DNA of 8,498 nucleotides from Desulfobacterales bacterium HSG17 (GCA_030377945.1 JAUCGD010000126.1:1-8498), one strand, 5' to 3'. Positions 1 to 7,234 are shown, counted from the first letter of the stretch. The notes: generated from the sequence alone by a model not told the origin. Translations and numbers: made by a program.

Positions 1-360
1 TACAGTGAAGAACATGAATGGGCCAAAATGGAAGACAACTTGGTGAGGATCGGGATCAATGATTATGCCCAGGATCAACTGGGGGATATCGTCTTTGTGG
101 AATTGCCCCAGGTCGGAGATTCTTTTGAAACGGGCCAGGAGTTCGGTTCCGTGGAATCGGTCAAAGCCGTCTCGGAATTGTTCATACCCATCGCAGGCGA
201 AATTGTGGAAGTCAATGCCGGGTTGGAAGATGATCCGGAAAAAGTAAACACCGACCCGTATGGAGAGGGGTGGATGGTCCTGATCAAACCCGCTGATGCA
301 ACCGAAATTGAAAATATGTTAACTAAAGACGCTTATGTGGCCACCCTGAAAAAGGAGTAA
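1..360 (+). CDS. gcvH: Glycine cleavage system H protein, 5' end outside window
   Basis: GcvH is the lipoyl carrier of the glycine cleavage system. Its lipoyl-lysine arm takes the aminomethyl group from the P protein, presents it to the T protein and is reoxidised by the L protein. The frame is open from base 1, and the first visible residues (YSEEHEW) already match the family N-terminal region. The start codon therefore lies upstream, and the ATG at 28 is internal. The 119 visible residues are most of a protein of usually about 125-130. The lipoylation motif ESVKAVSE is intact, with the modified lysine at codon 163-165, followed by the usual hairpin region and a conserved GEGWM segment. The stop is 3 bases before gcvPA. 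The downstream lipB and lipA supply the cofactor for this lysine. gcvT is expected just upstream (inference). Confidence 0.97.
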   Translation, partial: YSEEHEWAKMEDNLVRIGINDYAQDQLGDIVFVELPQVGDSFETGQEFGSVESVKAVSELFIPIAGEIVEVNAGLEDDPEKVNTDPYGEGWMVLIKPADATEIENMLTKDAYVATLKKE

Positions 361-363
361 TCC

Positions 364-1713
364 ATGCGTTATTTGCCCCAGACCCAAGGGGATATCGATG
401 CCATGCTCAAGGCCGTGGGCGTCAATGAAATTGATGAGTTGTTTGCCCAGATTCCGGGGGCCTGCCGGAGGGATCAGGAAATGGACCTGCCCCCGCCCAT
501 GACCGAATGGACACTTGATCGGCACATGGACGAGCTGGCTGCCCAAACCGCCACTGGCCCGGAAGTGCAGAATTTTTGCGGGGCCGGCTCCTATGAGCAT
601 TTCATCCCCCAGACCACATCCTATCTGTTGGGACGTAGTGAATTTACGACGGCCTATACACCTTATCAGCCGGAACTGAGCCAAGGGACCTTGCAGGCCA
701 TTTACGAATATCAGACCCTGGCATCCCGCCTTCTGGGATTGGATGTGGCCAATGCTTCTCTATATGACGGCGCCACAGCCCTGGCCGAAGCCCTTTTAAT
801 GGCGGTGCGGTTGACCCGGCGCAATACGGTGGCCTTGTCCGAAGCCATTCACCCCCTTTATCGCAAAGTGGTGAGCACCTATTTGATGCCGGCGGGGATC
901 GAAATGAGGATCCTGCCCTTTAACTCGGACGGATTGACGGAACTCAAGGCCCTGGAAGGGATGACGGATCTTGCGGCCGTGGCTGTTCAATCTCCCAATT
1001 TTTTCGGGTGCATCGAAGACTTGTCTGCTTTTGGGGATATGATTCACGCCCAAAAAGGATTGTTGGTGGCCGGGTTTACCGAGGCATTGGCCTTTGGGGC
1101 CATCAAAGCCCCCGGTGAGCAAGGGGTGGACATTGCCTGCGGCGAAGGCCAAAGCCTGGGGCTGCCCAATTCCTATGGGGGGCCGGGTCTGGGTATGATG
1201 GCCTGTAAACAAAAACTGATGCGTAATTTGCCGGGTCGGTTGGTGGGCATGACCAAGGACGTCGACGGGCGCCGGGGATTTGTATTGACCCTGGCCACCC
1301 GGGAGCAGCACATTCGCCGTGAAAAAGCCACATCCAACATCTGCACCAACAACAGCCTGTGTGCACTGTCCGCCCTGATGTATATGGCGGCGGCCGGGGG
1401 CACGGGTTTTGCCAAAATGGCCCAACTGAATCTTTCCAAGGCGACCTACCTTAAAAATGCCCTGGTTTCCGCCGGATTTGAGATTCCCTTCAGCGCCCCG
1501 ACCTTTAATGAATTCGTGGTAAGGTTACCGACCGGTTTTAAAATAAAGCATAAAGCCCTGGCCGGGGAAAAGGGGATTATCTGCGGAATACCATTGGCCC
1601 AGTATTACCCGGCCCCGCATTATCAGAACCTGGAAAACGATTATCTTTTTTGCGTGACGGAAACCAAATCAAAACAAGACCTGGACAATCTGGTGGCGGA
1701 GGTGGCCTCATGA
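364..1713 (+). CDS. gcvPA: Glycine dehydrogenase (decarboxylating) subunit 1
   Basis: This is the N-terminal-half subunit of the split P protein. With GcvPB it forms the PLP-dependent glycine decarboxylase, which releases CO2 and loads the aminomethyl group onto lipoyl-GcvH. The 449 residues fit the usual 440-450. Family signatures include an N-terminal segment starting MRYLPQT, the block FCGAGSYEHFIPQTTSYL, then EFTTAYTPYQPE-SQG and LGLDVANASLYDGATA. A later segment, SNICTNNSLCAL, is also typical. The subunit has the aminotransferase-like fold but not the PLP lysine, which is on GcvPB. The start is supported by AAGGAG at 352-357, six bases before the ATG; this lies across the gcvH stop, so translation is probably coupled. 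The end overlaps gcvPB by ATGA. Nothing appears broken. Confidence 0.97.
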   Translation: MRYLPQTQGDIDAMLKAVGVNEIDELFAQIPGACRRDQEMDLPPPMTEWTLDRHMDELAAQTATGPEVQNFCGAGSYEHFIPQTTSYLLGRSEFTTAYTPYQPELSQGTLQAIYEYQTLASRLLGLDVANASLYDGATALAEALLMAVRLTRRNTVALSEAIHPLYRKVVSTYLMPAGIEMRILPFNSDGLTELKALEGMTDLAAVAVQSPNFFGCIEDLSAFGDMIHAQKGLLVAGFTEALAFGAIKAPGEQGVDIACGEGQSLGLPNSYGGPGLGMMACKQKLMRNLPGRLVGMTKDVDGRRGFVLTLATREQHIRREKATSNICTNNSLCALSALMYMAAAGGTGFAKMAQLNLSKATYLKNALVSAGFEIPFSAPTFNEFVVRLPTGFKIKHKALAGEKGIICGIPLAQYYPAPHYQNLENDYLFCVTETKSKQDLDNLVAEVAS

Positions 1714-3224
1714 CGGAAAATATAGAATTAAGTCCCGGAGAATTAACCCCGGAAGAGTCAAGCCCCACAGACATAAGTGCAGGCGCCACCGGATTAATAT
1801 TCAATGAACCCCTCTTATGGGAGAAAGGCCGAAAGGGCCGCACCGGAATTTCTTTTCCGGATATGGACGTACCCCTGGTGGAGTTGCCGAAAGCGGTCAG
1901 CGGAAAAGGCCCTGATTTTCCGGACCTGTCGGAAGTGGATGTAGTGCGCCATTTCACCCGCCTCTCCCAATGGAATTTCGGGGTGGACTCGGGCATGTAC
2001 CCTCTGGGGTCCTGCACCATGAAATATAATCCCAAAACCAATGAACGCCAGGCGGCGCTGCCGGGTTTTGCCGCTGCCCACCCCCTTTTGCCGGTGGAAA
2101 AGGCCCAAGGAATTTTAGAGATGATGTTCACTCTCGAAAAGTACCTGGGTGCAATCACCGGTCTGGATGCCGTGACCCTGCAACCCACGGCCGGAGCCCA
2201 CGGTGAGTTGTGCGGCATGCTGATTTTTCATGCCTATCATAAGGAAAAGGGTCATCCCCGTTCCAAGATCATCGTGCCGGATACCGCCCATGGCACCAAC
2301 CCGGCTTCGGCGGCATTGTGCGGTTACAAGCCCGTACCGGTCAAATCGGGTCCTGATGGGATTCTCGCCCCGGAAACCATACGGGCGGTCATGGACGAGG
2401 AGACGGCCGGGATCATGGTGACCAATCCCAATACATTAGGCCTTTTCGAGCAGAACATTCGCGAAATCGCCGATATCGTCCATCAAAAAGGCGGGCTGGT
2501 GTATGGGGACGGGGCCAACATGAACGCCGTGATGGGGTATGCGGATTTAAAAAAAGCTGGTATTGATGTGCTCCATCTGAATTTGCACAAGACTTTTTCC
2601 ACCCCCCATGGTGGGGGCGGGCCCGGTTCCGGTCCGGTTTGCGTGACCGCAGCGTTGTCAAAATTTTTACCCACACCCCGAATCATTCAAACCGATCAGG
2701 GATTTGATTTGGGCGAGGATTTTCCCGCCAGCATCGGCCGTCTGCATGCCTTTTACGGCAATGTCGGGGTCATGCTCAAAGCCTACAGCTATATTTGCAG
2801 TCTGGGTGCTGAATTTTTAAAACAAGTCAGTCGCATGGCAGTCTTAAACGCCAATTACATCAAGGAAAATCTCAAGGGTACCTTTCATCTGCCCTATGAT
2901 AGACCCTGTATGCACGAATGCGTGTTCAGTGACCAGAACCAGCACGCTCACAAGATCTCCACCCTGGATATAGTCAAGCGGTTGATGGATTACGGGTATC
3001 ATCCGCCGACCATTTATTTTCCCCTGGTGGTACCAGGAGCGATCATGGTGGAACCCACGGAGACCGAGTCCAAAGAGGACATCGATCGTTTCATTGCGGT
3101 GATGATGAAAATCGCCGATGAAGCAAGGGAATCGCCGGACCTGTTAAAGAATGCCCCGATGCGCTGTAAAGTCAAACGCTTGGATGAAACCGGTGCTGCC
3201 CGGCATCCGTGCCTGGCAGGTTGA
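1710..3224 (+). CDS. gcvPB: Glycine dehydrogenase (decarboxylating) subunit 2
   Basis: This is the catalytic PLP-carrying subunit of the split glycine decarboxylase, partner of GcvPA. The ATG at 1710 overlaps the gcvPA stop as ATGA and has GGAGGT at 1698-1703 six bases upstream. I prefer it to the in-frame ATG at 1650, which lies inside gcvPA and lacks such support. This start gives 504 residues. The PLP lysine is K294 in LNLHKTFSTPHGGGGPG, followed by the glycine-rich loop. Other signatures are MYPLGSCTMKYNPK, LQPTAGAHGEL, DTAHGTNPASA and YGDGANMNA. The C-terminal PLVVPGAIMVEPTETESKE block is complete. About 20 acidic or Ser/Pro-rich residues precede the usual start of homology (TGLIFNEPLL); they look like a poorly conserved leader with no signal-peptide character. 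lipB follows after three bases. Confidence 0.97.
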   Translation: MTENIELSPGELTPEESSPTDISAGATGLIFNEPLLWEKGRKGRTGISFPDMDVPLVELPKAVSGKGPDFPDLSEVDVVRHFTRLSQWNFGVDSGMYPLGSCTMKYNPKTNERQAALPGFAAAHPLLPVEKAQGILEMMFTLEKYLGAITGLDAVTLQPTAGAHGELCGMLIFHAYHKEKGHPRSKIIVPDTAHGTNPASAALCGYKPVPVKSGPDGILAPETIRAVMDEETAGIMVTNPNTLGLFEQNIREIADIVHQKGGLVYGDGANMNAVMGYADLKKAGIDVLHLNLHKTFSTPHGGGGPGSGPVCVTAALSKFLPTPRIIQTDQGFDLGEDFPASIGRLHAFYGNVGVMLKAYSYICSLGAEFLKQVSRMAVLNANYIKENLKGTFHLPYDRPCMHECVFSDQNQHAHKISTLDIVKRLMDYGYHPPTIYFPLVVPGAIMVEPTETESKEDIDRFIAVMMKIADEARESPDLLKNAPMRCKVKRLDETGAARHPCLAG

Positions 3225-3227
3225 CGT

Positions 3228-3944
3228 ATGAAACTGATCCAGGCGGTGAATCTGGGGGTGATACCCTATGTGGATGCTCATGACCTGCAGGTACGGTTGG
3301 TTGATGCGTTGTATCACGGTCTGATACAGCACAATATGTGTTTGCTGGTGGAGCATCCCCCGGTATTTACACTGGGGCGCCGGGGTGGCAGAGAGAATAT
3401 CCGGGTGGAATCATCATTTTTAATTCAACAATCCATTGGGGTTGTCCATACCGAACGAGGCGGAGATGTCACCTATCATGGACCGGGACAACTGGTGATT
3501 TATTTTATCCTGGACCTTGAATCCATGGGGATCTCCATCCCGGAACTGGTGGAAAAGCTGGAGGCAGTGATGATCGGGCTTTCAAGCGATGCCGGGATCA
3601 CAGCCACCCGTAATCCTAAAAATCATGGCATCTGGATAAAAGAGAACAAACTGGGCAGCATCGGCCTTGCCATTCGACGGGGGATTACTTTCCACGGCCT
3701 AGCCTTGAATGTGAAGCCGGATCTGGCCCCTTTTTCCTGGATCAACCCCTGCGGAATGGCCGGTGTGTCGACAACCTCTCTTCTGGCGGAGACGGAAACG
3801 AATTTGGATATGGATTGGATGAGGAAAAGGGCAATGATCCACATCAGTAGGGTCTTCAGTATTGACATCAAACCCACGGCATACGCCAAACTGACGGATC
3901 TATTGAATACTCTGGATGAAAAAGAAAAGGGGATGGCCGTATGA
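3228..3944 (+). CDS. lipB: Lipoyl(octanoyl) transferase LipB
   Basis: LipB moves octanoate from octanoyl-ACP to the specific lysine of lipoyl-domain proteins, including GcvH, in the cytoplasm. The 238-residue product shows the family motifs in order. LGRR-GG-ENI is near residues 49-57, RGGDVTYHGPGQ at 77-88, and KLGSIG contains the catalytic lysine K141. HGLALNV follows, and NPCGM carries the thioester-forming cysteine C175. Both catalytic residues are present, so the enzyme should be active. The ATG is 3 bases after the gcvPB stop, with only a weak Shine-Dalgarno (GGCAGG at 3215-3220), so coupling to gcvPB probably drives its translation. Its 3' end overlaps lipA by ATGA. The last roughly 30 residues are charged and poorly conserved. 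The position directly behind the GcvH/P genes suggests dedicated modification of GcvH (inference). Confidence 0.96.
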   Translation: MKLIQAVNLGVIPYVDAHDLQVRLVDALYHGLIQHNMCLLVEHPPVFTLGRRGGRENIRVESSFLIQQSIGVVHTERGGDVTYHGPGQLVIYFILDLESMGISIPELVEKLEAVMIGLSSDAGITATRNPKNHGIWIKENKLGSIGLAIRRGITFHGLALNVKPDLAPFSWINPCGMAGVSTTSLLAETETNLDMDWMRKRAMIHISRVFSIDIKPTAYAKLTDLLNTLDEKEKGMAV

Positions 3945-4822
3945 GGATCACCCCTATAAAACAAAAACCCAAATGGCTGACCCGGCGCCTGCCAACCGGC
4001 CCTGCGTTTGAAAACATCCGGGGCATGGTCCGGGACGGAAATCTCCACACGGTTTGCCAGGAAGCCAAATGCCCCAACATGTGGGAATGTTTTTCCAAAA
4101 AGACCGCCACTTTTTTGATCATGGGACCTCGCTGCACCCGGACCTGCGGTTTCTGCGCAGTGGAGCATGGTCCACTCCATCCTTTAAATAAGGAAGAACC
4201 GCTGCGGGTGGCCCAGGCGGTCCTGGAAATGGGGTTGGCTTTTGCCGTGGTGACATCCGTCACCCGGGATGATCTGGTCGATGGCGGGGCTGCTCATTTC
4301 GCTGAGACCATCCGGCAAATTCGGCAAACCAATCCCGGCATCGGGGTTGAGGTATTGATCCCTGATTTTCTGGGGGACCCACAAGCCTTAGAAACGCTTT
4401 TAGGGGCTGCCCCTGATGTATTGAATCACAATATTGAGACCGTTCCCCGCCTTTATTCGAAAGTTAGGCCCGAGGCAATGTATGACCGGTCATTGGATGT
4501 TTTCCGCCGGGCGGCCATTTTCGCGCCCCACATCCCCTTAAAATCCGGTATCATGCTGGGCCTGGGGGAAGATGAAGCCGAAGTTCTGGCAGTATTAAAA
4601 GATTTAGTAAAGGCCGGGTGTTCACTTTTAACAATTGGTCAGTATTTACAACCCAGCTCCGTCCATTTGGCGGTTCAGCGGTATATCTCCCCGGAAGAGT
4701 TTGACGAGTGGGCGCAGAAGGCCCAAAAAATTGGGTTCAAACGTGTTGCCGCCGGACCCTTTGTACGCAGTTCCTATGAAGCCCATGCCTTGGTTGACGG
4801 TAAGAAAGGACACATTAAATGA
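3941..4822 (+). CDS. lipA: Lipoyl synthase LipA (radical SAM)
   Basis: LipA is the radical-SAM enzyme that inserts sulfur at C6 and C8 of the octanoyl chain bound to GcvH and other lipoyl domains, completing lipoate. All the diagnostic ligands are visible in the 293 residues. C39-x4-C44-x5-C50 ligates the auxiliary, sulfur-donating 4Fe-4S cluster. C65-x3-C69-x2-C72 (CTRTCGFC) ligates the radical-SAM cluster. The C-terminal RSSY motif is at 276-279; its serine ligates the auxiliary cluster. NHNIETVPRLY and KSGIMLGLGE are further conserved segments. The start overlaps the lipB stop (ATGA), with AAGGGGA at 3927-3933 as ribosome binding site. Length and motifs indicate a complete enzyme. Oxygen-sensitive clusters suit an anaerobe but do not prove it. 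Confidence 0.97.
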   Translation: MRITPIKQKPKWLTRRLPTGPAFENIRGMVRDGNLHTVCQEAKCPNMWECFSKKTATFLIMGPRCTRTCGFCAVEHGPLHPLNKEEPLRVAQAVLEMGLAFAVVTSVTRDDLVDGGAAHFAETIRQIRQTNPGIGVEVLIPDFLGDPQALETLLGAAPDVLNHNIETVPRLYSKVRPEAMYDRSLDVFRRAAIFAPHIPLKSGIMLGLGEDEAEVLAVLKDLVKAGCSLLTIGQYLQPSSVHLAVQRYISPEEFDEWAQKAQKIGFKRVAAGPFVRSSYEAHALVDGKKGHIK

Positions 4823-5355
4823 AAGAGTTTCGAATTTTGTTTTTGGTGGGTAAGGACCGTCCCGGAATCGTGGATGAGGTCAGCCGGATATTGTTTGAAC
4901 ATACTGCAAATATCGAAGACAGTCGCATGGCCACTCTGGGCGGCTGTTTTTCCATCATGACCCTTTTTAGTGTGGACGCGGAAAAACTCGAGGGTACCCA
5001 AACAGGCCTTGAAAGCCTCCAAGAACAAGGTTTCAATGTATGGTTTCATAAGGCCCAAGACCCCACGGCCGCTTTACCCCGGGATGCGGCCCTGCCTTTG
5101 AATTTTGAGGTCCGGGCCATGGATCACCCCGGCATTGTCCGGCGGGTTGTGCATGTGCTGGGCGAAAACAATGTGAACATTGAATCCCTGAATACCCATG
5201 TGATCCAGGCCCCGCTGTCCGGGGCCCCCTTGTTTGACCTGGAGATTTCAGCGGCGGTGCCGAAAGAGGTGTCCATTGCGGGGATTAAAGAAAGCTTGGC
5301 GGAGTTGGCGGCAGAGGAGAATTTGGATTTATTGTTTTTAAAGGCAGGGGGTTAG
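4819..5355 (+). CDS. Double-ACT-domain protein, GcvR-like
   Basis: This 178-residue cytoplasmic protein consists of two ACT domains and little else. ACT 1 spans about residues 5-75, with GKDRPGIVDEVSRIL as the ligand-loop and first-helix segment. ACT 2 spans about 95-172, with the equivalent MDHPGIVRRVVHVL and then NNVNIESLNT. This is the layout of GcvR, the glycine-responsive accessory repressor that in enterobacteria acts through the LysR-type regulator GcvA. No DNA-binding domain is visible, so it would need a protein partner, and no gcvA is present in the window. The ATG overlaps the lipA stop (ATGA) and has AAAGGA at 4805-4810, eight bases upstream. As the last gene of the gcv-lip operon it is a reasonable glycine sensor, but the ligand and mode of action are inference. 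I give no gene symbol because orthology to gcvR cannot be shown here. Confidence 0.85.
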   Translation: MKEFRILFLVGKDRPGIVDEVSRILFEHTANIEDSRMATLGGCFSIMTLFSVDAEKLEGTQTGLESLQEQGFNVWFHKAQDPTAALPRDAALPLNFEVRAMDHPGIVRRVVHVLGENNVNIESLNTHVIQAPLSGAPLFDLEISAAVPKEVSIAGIKESLAELAAEENLDLLFLKAGG

Positions 5356-5378
5356 GCGAAAGGGGAAAAGGGCAGGGG
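5347..5378 (+). other. G-rich run, possible G-quadruplex at operon end
   Basis: Four G-runs of at least three (5347-5351, 5362-5365, 5370-5372, 5375-5378) are separated by loops of 10, 4 and 2 bases on the coding strand. They straddle the stop codon of the ACT-domain gene. The long first loop exceeds the strict G4 rule, so folding is only possible, not shown. The same stretch is an imperfect direct repeat: 5341-5357 matches 5369-5385 at 14 of 17 positions. Confidence 0.35.
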
Positions 5379-5390
5379 AGTAGGCTTTTG

Positions 5391-5532
5391 ACTGAAGGCT
5401 GAAGGAATAACCTAAAAAAAAGATTCAGCCTGCAATGTGGTTTTCAAATTGGTTGGTTTTTGCCTCTCCAGGCCCTCAGCCTAAAAGTCTTCAGCCTGCA
5501 GTTTATGTCTTCAGTCTAAACTCCTTCAGCCT
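5391..5532. repeat. Cluster of degenerate TTCAGCCT repeats
   Basis: The core TTCAGYCT (allowing CTCAGCCT) occurs in direct orientation at 5424-5431, 5475-5482, 5490-5497, 5510-5517 and 5525-5532. The reverse complement AGGCTGAA is at 5396-5403, with further CTGAAGG sequence next to it. The last four copies start 15, 20 and 15 bases apart. The 11-mer TTCAGCCTGCA is exactly repeated at 5424 and 5490, and CAGCCTAAA at 5477 and 5527. The inverted copy at 5396 can pair perfectly over 8 bp with 5424-5431 across a 20-base loop. The cluster fills most of the gap between the gcv-lip operon and the PLP-enzyme gene. The 205-base gap shows no coding sequence, no canonical terminator and no confident promoter. 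Role unknown: it could be slippage-generated simple repeats, a protein-binding array or a transcript-end structure. Confidence 0.7.
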
Positions 5533-5546
5533 AAAGGCCTTAAAAT

Positions 5547-5552
5547 AAGGAG
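5547..5552 (+). promoter_or_regulatory. Strong ribosome binding site for the PLP-enzyme gene
   Basis: AAGGAG lies eight bases before the ATG at 5561. It decides in favour of this start over the in-frame ATG at 5618, which has no purine-rich sequence at the right distance. Confidence 0.75.
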
Positions 5553-5560
5553 CACTCTCC

Positions 5561-6811
5561 ATGGTTGAATCAAAATCACATAAATCCAATAAAAACAATT
5601 TCAACCCCGAACAATCCATGTCCGAAGTGCGGCGAGAATTTGGGGAGCACGGCGGAGTGACTCCGTCCATCTCCCGTTCATCGACTTTTACGGTGATGGC
5701 CTCCAATATTATGCCCGATATTTTCGCCGGTCTGCGGGATACTGAAAAAGACGGCTGTTTTTTGTATTCCCGCCATTTCAATCCCACCGTGGATGTCCTG
5801 GCCCGGTACCTGGCGGCTTTGGAAGGGTCGGAGGCGGCGATTTGCACGGCCAGTGGCATGGCGGCCATTTCCTGCGCCATCCTGCAACTCTGCCGCAGCG
5901 GGGATCATATCGTGGCCAGCGACACGATTTACGGGGGCACCCATGCTCTTTTGGCCGATGTTCTGCCGGACATGGGCATCACCACGACCTTTGTCGATGC
6001 AACGGATGCCGATAATTTTGTAAAGGCGGCAACCGACAAGACCCGTCTTTTTTACACCGAAACCCTTGGTAATCCATTATTAAAATTGACGGACATTCCC
6101 GCGCTCGGGAAGATCGCCAAATCCAAAAACATTCGTCTCATGGTGGACAACACCTTTACCCCCATGATCTTCAGCCCCTTGGCAATGGGGGCGGATATCG
6201 TGATTCATTCATTGACCAAATTCATCAACGGAGCCTCCGATAATCTCGGCGGAGCGATCTGCGCCTCACGTGCTTTCATCCATCAACTCATGGACCTGCA
6301 CACCGGTCGGGCCATGCTTTTAGGCCCCAGCATGGACCCCCGCACCGCCTATGATATCATTCAACGTTTGCCGCATCTGGGCGTGCGCCTCCGGGAGCAC
6401 GGCAAACGCGCAATGGCGGCCGCCACCCTTTTGGCGGAAATGGACGTCAAAGTCACCTATCCCGGCTTAAAACAGTATTCCCAGCACGATCTTTTCTGCC
6501 AATTACAAAATCCTTCATTCGGGTTCGGCGGAATTTTCACCGTGGATTGCGGCGATCCAATTAAAGCCGACCAATTGCTGGACATCCTCCAAAATAAGGA
6601 ACGCTTCGGCCTCATCGCCGTCTCCCTCGGCTATTACGACACCCTCATGTCCTGCTCCGGCACCACCACTTCTTCCGAGATTTCAGTCGATGAACAATCC
6701 CGCATGGGCCTTTCCCCTGGCCTCGTCCGCTTCTCCATTGGCATCACCGGCGATCTGGACGAGCGCCTCGCGCAATTGGAACGGGGTGTACGGTCGGCTG
6801 GGCTGGTATAA
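5561..6811 (+). CDS. Cys/Met metabolism PLP-dependent enzyme, trans-sulfuration family
   Basis: This 416-residue cytoplasmic enzyme belongs to the PLP family of cystathionine gamma-synthase/lyase, O-acetylhomoserine sulfhydrylase and methionine gamma-lyase. Visible motifs are YSRHFNPT (69-76), the phosphate-binding ASGMAAI (97-103), YGGT (124-127), TETLGNP (166-172) and VDNTFTP with the pyridine-N aspartate D196. The PLP lysine is K220 in HSLTKFINGASDNLGG, and the substrate-carboxylate arginine is probably R390 in GLVRFSIG. All catalytic residues are present. The exact reaction is uncertain. Methionine gamma-lyases usually have Cys two residues after the YG tyrosine; here it is Gly126, as in synthases and sulfhydrylases, and the region MSCSGTTTSSE (363-373) is not the common form. 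The first roughly 18 residues are a hydrophilic Ser/Lys/Asn-rich leader. The gene has its own AAGGAG site and is probably expressed separately from the gcv operon. Confidence 0.9.
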   Translation: MVESKSHKSNKNNFNPEQSMSEVRREFGEHGGVTPSISRSSTFTVMASNIMPDIFAGLRDTEKDGCFLYSRHFNPTVDVLARYLAALEGSEAAICTASGMAAISCAILQLCRSGDHIVASDTIYGGTHALLADVLPDMGITTTFVDATDADNFVKAATDKTRLFYTETLGNPLLKLTDIPALGKIAKSKNIRLMVDNTFTPMIFSPLAMGADIVIHSLTKFINGASDNLGGAICASRAFIHQLMDLHTGRAMLLGPSMDPRTAYDIIQRLPHLGVRLREHGKRAMAAATLLAEMDVKVTYPGLKQYSQHDLFCQLQNPSFGFGGIFTVDCGDPIKADQLLDILQNKERFGLIAVSLGYYDTLMSCSGTTTSSEISVDEQSRMGLSPGLVRFSIGITGDLDERLAQLERGVRSAGLV

Positions 6812-6829
6812 AATATTTAATAACGCATA

Positions 6830-7234
6830 TCAGGTTATATGTTGATGGGCTCCTTGGGTACTTTTAAAGTTAGGGGCATCCCTTAATCCATGATTCTTTT
6901 TTTCGGCTAATTTGCTGATTAGTTTTCCTTTTTTCTCATCCACTACCCAGAGCAGACTTTTGCCTCCAATCATTTGAGAAACAAACAATTTTCCACTCTC
7001 GCCAATGAAGCCCTGAGGTTTGATAAGGTCATATTCCAGGTTTTGGCATTTTTTTCGCTTCAGTTGTGTTGAGCCCACCCGGCCAAAATATACATAAATA
7101 TCGCTACAACTGTAAGCAGATGCAATCTGGCTACTATGGACCATATAAACCATAGTTAACTTGTTTTTCACAACATAGCCAAAAAAATTGGTTTCTTTAA
7201 GTATTTGATCGAGCATCAGAAGCTTTACAACCAT
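6830..7234 (-). CDS. Hypothetical protein fragment, probably 5'-truncated
   Basis: This is a 134-codon frame that I do not recognise. Its composition and codon pattern from about 7200 down to the stop at 6830 look like genuine coding sequence, but AT-richer than the gcv operon. The segment GKLFVSQ ... LLWVVDEKKGKLI resembles the strand-turn-strand pattern of beta-propeller repeats, which is only a hint. There is no signal peptide, membrane segment or catalytic motif. The ATG at 7234 lies inside sequence that reads as IS66 transposase on the other strand. The native 5' end therefore appears to have been lost at a junction near 7200, and what remains is likely a C-terminal remnant. Internal ATGs at 7153 and 7144 are alternative starts. 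It may not be expressed. Confidence 0.4.
   Translation of the reverse strand: MVVKLLMLDQILKETNFFGYVVKNKLTMVYMVHSSQIASAYSCSDIYVYFGRVGSTQLKRKKCQNLEYDLIKPQGFIGESGKLFVSQMIGGKSLLWVVDEKKGKLISKLAEKKNHGLRDAPNFKSTQGAHQHIT

Noticed and set aside
1650..1709. Earlier in-frame ATG for gcvPB at 1650
   Set aside because: The extra 20 residues come from gcvPA in another frame, and the ATGA overlap with GGAGGT at the right distance clearly favours 1710.
796..2218. Long - strand open frames (796-1425 and 1577-2218) opposite gcvPA/gcvPB
   Set aside because: They lie wholly over well-identified + strand genes, their translations are rich in Gly/Pro/His/Arg with no family motif, and they arise from the GC-rich third positions of the sense genes.
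5391..5532. CRISPR array
   Set aside because: Repeat cores are only 8-11 bases, spacers are 7-12 bases, orientation is mixed and no cas gene is present.
5356..5560. Riboswitch or canonical intrinsic terminator in the gap after the ACT gene
   Set aside because: I see no SAM or glycine riboswitch core. The one perfect 8-bp inverted repeat (5396-5403 with 5424-5431) has a 20-base loop and no following U-tract.
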